Origin: an uncultured Kouleothrix sp.
Lineage (GTDB): Bacteria > Chloroflexota > Chloroflexia > Chloroflexales > Roseiflexaceae
Direction of reading: 5' to 3'
Length of the DNA stretch: 9,273 bases
Assembly (NCBI GenBank): GCA_937858455.1
Contig: CALLYN010000691.1
Coordinates: 1-9,273, forward strand
Shown: piece after piece, positions 1 to 7,639 of the stretch
How positions within the stretch are numbered: the first letter of the stretch is position 1
How the letters are laid out: each line of letters begins with the position of its first letter
Translations under genes and position numbers: made by a program
Notes under the pieces: model-generated
What the model was told of the DNA's origin: nothing
Seen by the model: the letters and a program-made list of their open reading frames with translations, nothing else
Databases searched by the model: none

Positions 1-1
1 C

Positions 2-103
2 GCGCCGGAGGCTTGCCGCGCGGCCTTCGAGGTGCGCGCGGCCGAAGGGCGCGTCGTGTCGATCGCGACGATGTATGCGATCGTGCTGGCGCGCAAGCCG
101 TAG
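2..103 (+). CDS. 3' end of an unidentified gene (possibly a methyltransferase C-terminus)
   Basis: The reading frame is open from the left edge and stops at TAG 101-103, giving about 33 C-terminal residues that end in VVSIATMYAIVLARKP. Codons are rich in third-position G/C, like the clear genes nearby, and a strong hairpin lies 27 bases after the stop, which supports a real 3' end. The short hydrophobic strand followed by a basic tail resembles the last beta-strand of class I SAM-dependent methyltransferases (the '...IVLARK' type ending). That is only a resemblance, because the diagnostic SAM-binding motifs lie outside the window. The gene is convergent with the ferritin-like gene. Confidence 0.5.
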   Translation, partial: APEACRAAFEVRAAEGRVVSIATMYAIVLARKP

Positions 104-130
104 CGCGCCGCTAAGCCGGCCGGAAGCACG

Positions 131-165
131 CACGCGCCGCTGTACACTCGGTACAGCGGCGCGTG
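131..165. terminator. Perfect 15-bp hairpin between convergent genes
   Basis: Positions 131-145 (CACGCGCCGCTGTAC) and 151-165 are perfect reverse complements around the loop ACTCG. The hairpin lies 27 bases after the stop at 103 and 21 bases beyond the stop of the minus-strand gene ending at 187, so it could end transcription in both directions. Neither side has a clear run of T, so it is terminator-like rather than a canonical intrinsic terminator. Confidence 0.6.
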
Positions 166-186
166 TGGTTGGTGCGATGCCTGGGG

Positions 187-759
187 CTACTTCCCGGTGT
201 TTTCGCGGCCCCACGCTGCTTGCGTGTTGCGCACCGCCGCCGGGCCGGCGCTCTCGTCGAGCGACACCTCTTCGCCAGCCAGGTCCTTCACCACCAGCAT
301 CGGCAGCAGCTTGCTGATGTCGACGACAAGCGGCGTGAGCTCTTTCAGGCTTGCCACCGCCATGTTCGCGATGCCGGTGTGCTTCAGCGCCAGGCCGGTG
401 GTGTGCAGCATGGTGTAGCCGACCGAGGCCAGGCTCAGCGCGGTGTAGTCGTCGCGCAGCATCTTCGATACCGGGTCGTGCCGCACTTTGTCGTACAGCC
501 CGGCCGCCACGCCGGCGACAGCGCTTAGCGTCTCTTTCACCGGGCCGCTGGCCTCGCCGCCGACGCTGGCAAGCTGCTGCTGCAGGCCATCGACTTGCGC
601 CGTCAGCGTGCGCTTGATCGTGCCGACCAGCTGGCGCGCGCCGGGGTAGGTGTCGAGTCGCTCGTCGTTCAGCTGGCGCTCGACCGCCTCGACAATATGC
701 TTGTCGAGCGCGATCATGTCGCTCACATATTGCTGGAGAATGTCCTTGTTATCGCGCAT
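187..759 (-). CDS. Ferritin-like (YciF/DUF892-type) helical stress protein
   Basis: The protein is 190 residues and predicted almost all helical. The N-terminal helix (about 5-30, LQQYVSDMIALDKHIVEAVE) resembles the first helix of YciE/YciF-type ferritin-like proteins, and a second helix (about 40-66) pairs with it. After a glycine-rich turn, 'LRDDYTALSLASVGYTMLHT' (about 101-120) looks like the third helix. The metal-ligand pattern is not clearly complete, since aspartates replace some expected glutamates, so metal binding is uncertain. The start at 759 is preferred over an upstream ATG at 846 because AAAGGGAG (767-774) lies 7 bases before it and nothing comparable precedes the longer start. 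The gene follows lon on the same strand after about 100 bases, which suits a stress role. The family call is by pattern recognition only. Confidence 0.6.
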   Translation of the reverse strand: MRDNKDILQQYVSDMIALDKHIVEAVERQLNDERLDTYPGARQLVGTIKRTLTAQVDGLQQQLASVGGEASGPVKETLSAVAGVAAGLYDKVRHDPVSKMLRDDYTALSLASVGYTMLHTTGLALKHTGIANMAVASLKELTPLVVDISKLLPMLVVKDLAGEEVSLDESAGPAAVRNTQAAWGRENTGK

Positions 760-780
760 TGCTTGGCTCCCTTTCTTCTC

Positions 781-837
781 GCGGCTGTGCCGCAGCTTTG
801 CGGTTACGCCAAGAAACATAGCAAGCGCTATGCCAAG
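781..837 (-). promoter_or_regulatory. Leader/operator-like inverted repeats upstream of the ferritin-like gene
   Basis: The spacer between lon and the ferritin-like gene (760-861) contains three small inverted repeats: GCGGC/GCCGC (781-793), CCGCA/TGCGG (790-803) and CATAGC-AAGC-GCTATG (817-832). The last is framed by two GCCAAG direct repeats (808-813, 832-837). On the minus strand the CATAGC hairpin is followed by TTTCTT, so it could be a weak lon terminator. It could equally be an operator or a folded leader. No convincing -35/-10 pair was found here. Confidence 0.3.
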
Positions 838-861
838 CATTTGCACGGATTTTGAACAGGA

Positions 862-3434
<2,573 letters not shown>

Positions 3435-3438
<4 letters not shown>

Positions 3439-3884
3439 AGCGTGCTCCTTCTATCAGGAGCAGGCTTTGGCAGCTCGACGAACAGAAAGCCGTCGTCGTA
3501 GCGCGCCGACACGCGCTCGTGGTCGAACGGGCGGCCGAGAAACACCTCGACGGCGAAGGCGCCGTAGTTGATGCCGACCTGGTGGTAGCTCAGCGGGCGC
3601 TCGTCGTGGTGCTCGGGGCGGCGGCCCTCGATTCGCACGCCGCCGACGTCGAGCGTGATCGCGATCTCGGCCTCGCGCATGCCCGCCAGCTCGATGCGCA
3701 CCACAAAGGCGTGGGCCGTCTCGTAGACATCGGCGGGCGGCTGCCAGATCTCCTTGTGGCGCGCCACCGCCAGCAGCGCGCCCGGCTGGGCCCACTGGCG
3801 TTGAAACGCGCGCTCGAGCTGCTGCTGAAGCCCGCGCTGATCGCGCCGGCTCAGCGGGCGGCGCAGGTATATCACGCGCTGCAT
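3435..3884 (-). CDS. hsp20: Small heat shock protein, Hsp20/alpha-crystallin family
   Basis: The protein is 149 residues. The alpha-crystallin domain covers about 47-139, beginning 'WQPPADVYET' and running through 'FVVRIELAGM', 'GGVRIEGRRP', 'YGAFAVEVFL' and ending in the typical 'ARYDDGFLFVELPK' strand. The N-terminal arm (about 1-45) is basic and glutamine-rich. The C-terminal tail is short, with no clear I-x-I motif, so oligomer packing may differ from classical members. Hsp20 holds unfolding proteins in an ATP-independent way. The start at 3884 is preferred over the longer frame because AGGAGG lies 8 bases upstream and a near-consensus promoter sits just before it, inside the longer frame. 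Its TGA overlaps the lon ATG, so the chaperone and protease are made together. Confidence 0.93.
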
Positions 3885-3920
3885 CGCGGATTCCTCCTGG
3901 TCGGATGGTTCAGGCTCGGC

Positions 3921-3950
3921 ATTATAGCATTGCGGATGAGCGCGTGGCAA
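3921..3950 (-). promoter_or_regulatory. Extended -10 housekeeping promoter for hsp20-lon
   Basis: Read on the minus strand, TTGCCA (3950-3945; 5 of 6 match to TTGACA) is followed after 18 bases by TATAAT (3926-3921; perfect). TGC directly before the -10 gives an extended TGn-TATAAT. Transcription should start near 3914, leaving a leader of about 30 bases with the AGGAGG site. The -35 lies only 7 bases after the stop of the receiver gene, so some read-through from upstream is likely. No CIRCE-type inverted repeat was seen. Confidence 0.75.
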
Positions 3951-3957
3951 GCGGGGG

Positions 3958-4365
3958 CTAGCCGCTCTGGCCGCCAAGCTCGCTGAAGCGCGCCGGCAGC
4001 AGGTCGCGGGTGATCTGGATGATCTCGTCGATCATGAACGGCTTGGCGAGGAAGTGCGAGACGCCGACCTGGCGCGCGGCGCGGCGCACCGGCGCGTCGT
4101 CGTAGGCGGTGAACAGGATGGTGGGCAGGTCGGCGACCTGGCTTTTCAGCAGGGCGATCATGGCAATGCCATTCATGCCGCGCAAATTGTAGTCGCTCAG
4201 CACCATGTCGTAGCGCTGGCGATCCCACAGCTCGACGCCCTCTTCGGCCGAGTACGCCTGGTCGAGCACGTGCGGCACGCCAAGCTGCTGCATGGCGATC
4301 GCGATCACGCGGGCGATGCTTCCATCGTCCTCGACCAGCAGGATGCGCAGCGGTGAGTTCGCCAT
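3958..4365 (-). CDS. Single-domain CheY-like response regulator
   Basis: The protein is 135 residues and consists only of a receiver domain. The acidic pair Asp13/Asp14 (LLVEDDG), the phosphoacceptor Asp58 (MVLSDYN), Thr86 (LFTAYDD) and Lys108 (FLAKPF) are all at the expected positions, so it should be phosphorylated by a histidine kinase. It has no DNA-binding or enzymatic output domain, so it presumably works through protein contact or as a phosphorelay intermediate. No kinase is present in the window. The start at 4365 fits the usual receiver N-terminus (PLRILLVEDD), with a weak AAGG 10 bases upstream. It is divergent from the dehydratase gene and ends just before the hsp20 promoter, with no terminator visible. 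Confidence 0.93.
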   Translation of the reverse strand: MANSPLRILLVEDDGSIARVIAIAMQQLGVPHVLDQAYSAEEGVELWDRQRYDMVLSDYNLRGMNGIAMIALLKSQVADLPTILFTAYDDAPVRRAARQVGVSHFLAKPFMIDEIIQITRDLLPARFSELGGQSG

Positions 4366-4397
4366 ATCGCTCGGGCCTTGCGCCGCAGTGGGCGTGT

Positions 4398-4443
4398 TTG
4401 TGTGATTGGATGAACATGGTACCATGGGCCAGGCGAAAATCAA
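4398..4443. promoter_or_regulatory. Candidate divergent promoter with a self-palindromic -10
   Basis: The palindrome CATGGTACCATG (4415-4426) contains TGG-TACCAT on both strands, an extended -10-like element. On the plus strand, TTGTGT (4398-4403) lies 16 bases before TACCAT (4420-4425). On the minus strand, TTGATT (4443-4438) lies 16 bases before TACCAT (4421-4416). The layout is symmetric and faces the dehydratase gene on one side and the receiver gene on the other. The boxes are imperfect, so the palindrome could instead be an operator. Confidence 0.4.
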
Positions 4444-4497
4444 GCGCACGGCGCTAGTTTCTTTCCGCCGCACGCAACAGCGAAGGAGGAACCGGGC

Positions 4498-5541
4498 ATG
4501 CAGCTCGACTGGCAGGCGCGCGACTGGGCCAATGGCGCGCTGGCGATCACCACGCTCGACGCGCACGCGGCCGGCGAGCCGCTGCGGATCATCACCGGCG
4601 GGCTGCCCGAGCTGCCCGGCGCCAGCATCCTCGAGCGGCGGCGCTACATGCGCGAGCAGCTCGACCACGTGCGGCGCGCGCTGATGTGGGAGCCGCGCGG
4701 CCACTACGACATGTACGGCGCCGTGCTGACGCCGCCGGTGACGCCCGAGGCGCAGCTGGGCGTGCTGTTTTTGCACAACGAAGGCTACAGCACGATGTGC
4801 GGCCACGGCGTGATCGCGCTCGTCACCGCGCTGATCGAGAGCGGCGCCTGGCCGGCCAGCGGCGCGCGCACGCCGATCAACCTCGACACGCCGGCCGGCC
4901 TGGTGCGCGCCGCCGCGCACCTCGACGAGCGCGGGCATGTCGAGCAGGTGACGTTTCTGAACGTGCCGTCGTTTGTATACGCCCGCGACCTCGCGCTCGA
5001 TGTGCCGGGCTATGGCGCGGTGACAGCCGACGTGGTGTTTGGCGGAGCGTTCTACGCGGTGCTGCCGGCCGAGCGGGTGGGCCTGCGCGTGGCGCCCGAG
5101 CACACGCGCGCGCTCGTGGCGGCCGGCGAAGCGGTGAAGCGCGCGGTCAACGCGGCGCTGGCCATCCGCCACCCGCACGAGCCCGACCTGGGCTTTCTGT
5201 ACGGCACGATCTTCACCGACGCGCCCGAAGACCCGGCGCACCACAGCCGCAATATTTGCGTGTTCGCCAACGCCGAGGTCGATCGATCGCCCACCGGCAC
5301 CGGCGTGTCGGCGCGGCTGGCGCTGCACCACGCGCGCGGCGAGATCGAAACTGGCCAGCTGATCGTAGTGGAAAGTATCCTGGGCCGGCGCAGCGTCTTC
5401 AGCGGCCGGGTCGCCGGCGTGGCTCGGGTAGGCGAATACCCCGCGGTGGTGCCCGAGATCGGCGGGCGCGGCGCGATCACTGGCCGGCACGAGTTTGTGA
5501 TCAGCCCAAGCGATCCGCTGGGGCAGGGGTTTTTGGTATGA
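4498..5541 (+). CDS. Proline racemase family protein, probably trans-3-hydroxy-L-proline dehydratase
   Basis: The protein is 347 residues, the usual family length. It has the two pseudo-symmetric halves of the family, each with an active-site motif: 'EGYSTMCGHG' with Cys101 and 'DRSPTGTGVSAR' with Thr266. Racemases and 4-hydroxyproline epimerases have Cys in the second motif (DRSPCGTG). Thr there is the mark of trans-3-hydroxy-L-proline dehydratases such as human L3HYPDH (Cys104/Thr273), which form delta1-pyrroline-2-carboxylate and water. The product would then be reduced to proline by a reductase not seen here. A perfect AAGGAGG (4483-4489) lies 8 bases before the ATG. The spacer to the divergent receiver gene has a palindromic promoter candidate. 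Family call is firm; the exact reaction is inferred from one residue. Confidence 0.9.
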   Translation: MQLDWQARDWANGALAITTLDAHAAGEPLRIITGGLPELPGASILERRRYMREQLDHVRRALMWEPRGHYDMYGAVLTPPVTPEAQLGVLFLHNEGYSTMCGHGVIALVTALIESGAWPASGARTPINLDTPAGLVRAAAHLDERGHVEQVTFLNVPSFVYARDLALDVPGYGAVTADVVFGGAFYAVLPAERVGLRVAPEHTRALVAAGEAVKRAVNAALAIRHPHEPDLGFLYGTIFTDAPEDPAHHSRNICVFANAEVDRSPTGTGVSARLALHHARGEIETGQLIVVESILGRRSVFSGRVAGVARVGEYPAVVPEIGGRGAITGRHEFVISPSDPLGQGFLV

Positions 5542-5561
5542 ACGTTGCTGCTCTGGCCGCG

Positions 5562-5567
5562 TATGAT
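5562..5567 (+). promoter_or_regulatory. Possible -10 box before the cruF-like gene
   Basis: TATGAT (5 of 6 match to TATAAT) lies in the 68-base gap after the dehydratase stop and 42 bases before the next start codon. No good -35 is found at 16-18 bases, so this is weak. The gene may simply be co-transcribed with the dehydratase gene. Confidence 0.25.
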
Positions 5568-5609
5568 CGACCTGTCGCTGGCACAAGGGCTTGAACACGA
5601 AGGTAACGC

Positions 5610-6437
5610 ATGCGCCTGTTTCGCTCTCTCGCGCTCGGTATATTTCTGCTGTACCTAGCGCTGCTGCCCGGCTCGATGCTGGTGGTCGCGCTCGACCGCG
5701 TGCCCGCCTGGGGCGACTGGATGGGCGGCCTGCTGCTGCTGCTGCAGGGCGCGGCCGTGCTGAGCTGGCTGATCGGCCGCTATGGGCGGCGCGGCGCTCT
5801 GGCGGCCGTGCCGGTATTCCTGGTTGCCTGGGGCGTCGAGCACTTGGGCGTCACAACCGGCTTCCCGTTTGGCCGCTACGAGTACACCGCCACGCTGCAG
5901 CCGCAGTTCTTTGGCGTTGTGCCGCTGCCGATCGCCTGCGCGTGGCTGATGGTCGGCTTTGGCGCCTGGCAGCTGGCCGGCGGCGAGCGGGGTGCGCGCG
6001 CGCCCGGCCGCACCGCGCTGGTGGCGGCCACGCTGGTGCTGGCGCTCGATCTGCAGATCGAGACGGTGGCCACCCGCGTGAACTCGTACTGGGTGTGGTT
6101 CGACAGCGGGCCGTACTATGGCGTGCCGACGGCCAATTTCATTGCGTGGTGGCTGGTGGGCCTGGCGATAGCGCTGGCGATCCAGCGGTCGCTGCCGGGG
6201 CGGCAGGTGCCGGCGCTGGCCCGGCGCGGCTGGGCCGGCGAGCTGACGCGGATCATTCCGGCCGCGCTATACCTGCTGAACACGCTGATGTTCGCGGTGG
6301 TGAACCTGGCGCGCGGCTACCCGCTGGCTGGCATGCTCGGAGTGGTGACGCTGCTGGTGCTGGCGCTGTGGCGCGCCCAGCTGCGGCTGTACCTGCCGCC
6401 GCTGGTGGTGCACCCCGACGCATCCGAGGCCGAGTGA
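5610..6437 (+). CDS. cruF: CruF-like carotenoid 1,2-hydratase (COG2324/DUF422 membrane protein)
   Basis: This is a 275-residue polytopic membrane protein with about seven hydrophobic segments, at roughly 7-28, 37-56, 64-82, 100-121, 134-150, 170-192 and 215-256 (the last may be two). Family signatures are present: an E-H pair (77-78), TGFPFGRYEY (83-92), DLQIETVA (147-154), YWVW (160-163) and GPYYGVPTANFIAWW (167-181). These match CruF-type enzymes, which add water to the psi end group of gamma-carotene, lycopene or related carotenoids to give a tertiary 1'-hydroxyl that can then be glycosylated. The start has AAGG 6 bases upstream. The stop codon TGA (6435-6437) coincides with the left edge of repeat element A. 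Membership of the family is fairly secure; the substrate is inferred. Confidence 0.8.
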   Translation: MRLFRSLALGIFLLYLALLPGSMLVVALDRVPAWGDWMGGLLLLLQGAAVLSWLIGRYGRRGALAAVPVFLVAWGVEHLGVTTGFPFGRYEYTATLQPQFFGVVPLPIACAWLMVGFGAWQLAGGERGARAPGRTALVAATLVLALDLQIETVATRVNSYWVWFDSGPYYGVPTANFIAWWLVGLAIALAIQRSLPGRQVPALARRGWAGELTRIIPAALYLLNTLMFAVVNLARGYPLAGMLGVVTLLVLALWRAQLRLYLPPLVVHPDASEAE

Positions 6438-6577
6438 TACCAAATTCGCTCCATTACTGACACTTTGGTGGGGGTTTGGGGGCGGCGAAGCCGCCCCCAA
6501 ATTTCGTTTTCTTGTGCGGCGCCCGGCAAAGCCGGGCGCCGCACAAGAAAACACAAGTAATCAAACGGAGCTGGTAT
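6436..6577. repeat. Repeat element A: two tandem stem-loops with terminal inverted repeats
   Basis: The element fills the gap between the convergent cruF-like and acyltransferase genes. Stem-loop 1 is a perfect 12-bp stem (6475-6486 with 6490-6501, TTTGGGGGCGGC arm) with loop GAA. After a 4-base spacer, stem-loop 2 is a perfect 22-bp stem (6506-6527 with 6531-6552) with loop AAA. The ends are imperfect inverted repeats: TACCAAATTCGCTCC-ATTACT on the left, against TACCAGCTCCGTTTGATTACT (two blocks, TACCAGCTCCG and TTTGATTACT) on the complement of the right end. Stem 1 is followed by TTTCGTTTTC, so it could also terminate cruF transcription. A second copy lies at 7372-7513. No transposase is encoded, so any movement would need a protein from elsewhere. 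Confidence 0.8.
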
Positions 6578-6580
6578 GAG
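6556..6580 (+). repeat. 25-bp inverted repeat, left of the acyltransferase gene
   Basis: This is the right end of element A, AGTAATCAAACGGAG followed by CTGGTATGAG. Its complement recurs at 7369-7393 with 23 of 25 identical, so the acyltransferase gene is bracketed by inverted copies. It includes GGAG and ATG in ribosome-binding-site geometry pointing toward the gene. Confidence 0.8.
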
Positions 6581-6605
6581 CCGGCAGCATCGGCGGCAGC
6601 GCGCG

Positions 6606-7373
6606 CTAGGCGGTATCCATGCCGCGCAGCGCGTCGAACAGGCGGTTGACGCCCGAGCGGCCGCGCAGCAGCGTGGTGTAGCCCAGCAGATCGCCGGCGG
6701 CATACTCGTCGCGCAGCGCGTCGCAGGCGGCGGTGAGCCGCTGGCCGATAGACGCACTAATCGCGTGGGCGCCGTCGGCGGGCGCGGCGTGGTGCGCCGG
6801 CCCAATGCGCAGAAATGCCTCGGGGCGCTGCTCGCCGCGAAACTCGTAGCGCAGCGCCACCGGCCAGAGCGTAGCGCCGCCGGCGCGCCGCGCAATATGC
6901 GCCACGCCACCGAAGATCTCGAGCGGGCGGCGGTCGTTGGGCGCGATCTCGCCCTGTGGGAAAATATACAGGCAGCGATCGCGGCGCTCGGCCAGCAGCC
7001 GGCCGATATAAGCCACCGAGCGCATGGCCGAGCGCGCGTCCTGGCGGTGCACCGAGAACGCGCCGCTCCAGCTGAAAAAGCGGTAGCGCCGCAGCTGGGC
7101 CTCTTCCATCATCGCGTAGCCCTCGAAGCGCGAGCGCAGCAGCACCCGGTTGAGCACAAACGCCATGTAGCCATCCCACCACGAGGTATGGTTCATATAC
7201 ACGATCAGCGGGCCGTCGGCCGGCTGCGGTATTGGCCCCTCAACCTTGAGCCACACCCGGTCGAAGTGCGACCAGAGCGCCGAGCGCACCAGCCCCCAGT
7301 ACACCAGCGCGTCGCCCAGGCTGTGGTGGCGGGCGGGAATCGGCGGAAGGTCGGCGCGCGCTCGCTGCCTCAT
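6606..7373 (-). CDS. PlsC-like lysophospholipid/carotenoid-glycoside acyltransferase
   Basis: From the ATG at 7373 the protein is 255 residues (257 from a GTG at 7379). It has the PlsC/LPLAT blocks: HX4D in 'NHTSWWD' (about 61-67), the arginine-containing 'GAFSVHRQDARSAMRS' block, 'YIFPQGEIAP' (about 136-145, the equivalent of FPEGTR) and a later 'WPVALRYEF'. It should transfer an acyl chain from acyl-CoA or acyl-ACP to a hydroxyl acceptor at the membrane. The acceptor is unknown. Next to a CruF-like gene, a CruD-like role in acylating a carotenoid glucoside is possible, but ordinary lysophosphatidate acylation is just as open. GGAG lies 5 bases before the ATG, and both belong to the end of repeat element B. 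The gene is bracketed by 25-bp inverted repeats and converges on cruF. Confidence 0.88.
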   Translation of the reverse strand: MRQRARADLPPIPARHHSLGDALVYWGLVRSALWSHFDRVWLKVEGPIPQPADGPLIVYMNHTSWWDGYMAFVLNRVLLRSRFEGYAMMEEAQLRRYRFFSWSGAFSVHRQDARSAMRSVAYIGRLLAERRDRCLYIFPQGEIAPNDRRPLEIFGGVAHIARRAGGATLWPVALRYEFRGEQRPEAFLRIGPAHHAAPADGAHAISASIGQRLTAACDALRDEYAAGDLLGYTTLLRGRSGVNRLFDALRGMDTA

Positions 7374-7393
7374 ACCCACTCCGTTTGATTACT
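7369..7393 (-). repeat. 25-bp inverted repeat, right of the acyltransferase gene; supplies its start
   Basis: Read on the minus strand it is AGTAATCAAACGGAG then TGGGTATGAG, matching 6556-6580 at 23 of 25 bases. Its GGAG and ATG are the ribosome-binding site and start codon of the acyltransferase gene. It is also the left end of repeat element B. Confidence 0.8.
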
Positions 7394-7513
7394 GACACTT
7401 TGATGGGGGTTGGGGGCGGCGAAGCCGCCCCCAAATTTCTTATTATGTTGCACGACGTGGCGAAGCCACGTCGTGCAACATAATCTATACGTGATCAAGC
7501 GAGCAGCATAGTA
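7372..7513. repeat. Repeat element B: two tandem stem-loops, same first stem as element A
   Basis: The element lies between the acyltransferase start and argF, in the same orientation as element A. Bases 7388-7439 match 6453-6505 with one substitution and one missing T (51 of 53 aligned positions). This includes stem-loop 1 (7410-7420 with 7424-7434, loop GAA). Stem-loop 2 is a perfect 20-bp stem (7442-7461 with 7465-7484, loop GAA), but its sequence is unrelated to the second stem of element A. The right end GTGATCAAGCGAGCAGC...GTA resembles element A's GTAATCAAACGGAGCTGGTA loosely. It encodes no protein. Confidence 0.8.
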
Positions 7514-7540
7514 CGCAGTTGGCGTTCACAGCCTTCGGCA

Positions 7541-7577
7541 GTGCGGTTGTTCCGCGCGGAGCGCGGAACAACCGCAC
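7541..7577. repeat. Perfect 17-bp hairpin between element B and argF
   Basis: Positions 7541-7557 (GTGCGGTTGTTCCGCGC) and 7561-7577 pair perfectly around loop GGA. The hairpin is flanked by a direct repeat, AGCAGCATA, at 7502-7510 and 7592-7600. It lies 62 bases beyond the argF stop, so it may end argF transcription on the minus strand, but no T-run follows it in that direction. Like the hairpins in elements A and B it has a three-purine loop. The rest of the 7514-7639 gap shows no gene. Confidence 0.6.
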
Positions 7578-7639
7578 ACAGAAGATGAACAAGCAGCATA
7601 CGGCAAGTGATCATCCGGATAAGGGCGCTCGCGCCGCCG

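Noticed and set aside
760..846. Longer start at 846 for the ferritin-like protein, adding a hydrophobic N-terminal stretch
   Set aside because: There is no ribosome-binding site there, while AAAGGGAG precedes the ATG at 759. The added residues come from a region rich in small inverted repeats.
4366..5598. Extension of the receiver gene into a 546-codon minus-strand frame
   Set aside because: The added part is antisense to the dehydratase gene and of shadow composition. The receiver domain starts naturally at the ATG at 4365.
6506..6552. Second stem-loop of element A as an intrinsic terminator
   Set aside because: The T-run is on the 5' side and the A-run on the 3' side of the stem on both strands, the reverse of a terminator. 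The first stem-loop is the better candidate for ending cruF.
6576..7388. A 270-codon plus-strand frame that begins at the GGAG-ATG in the end of element A and stops in element B
   Set aside because: It is antisense to the clear acyltransferase gene and its protein looks like an antisense shadow. The start signal is noted as a property of the repeat end, not as a gene.
6436..7513. CRISPR array
   Set aside because: There are only two copies about 0.9 kb apart with a protein gene between them, so there is no regular repeat-spacer pattern.
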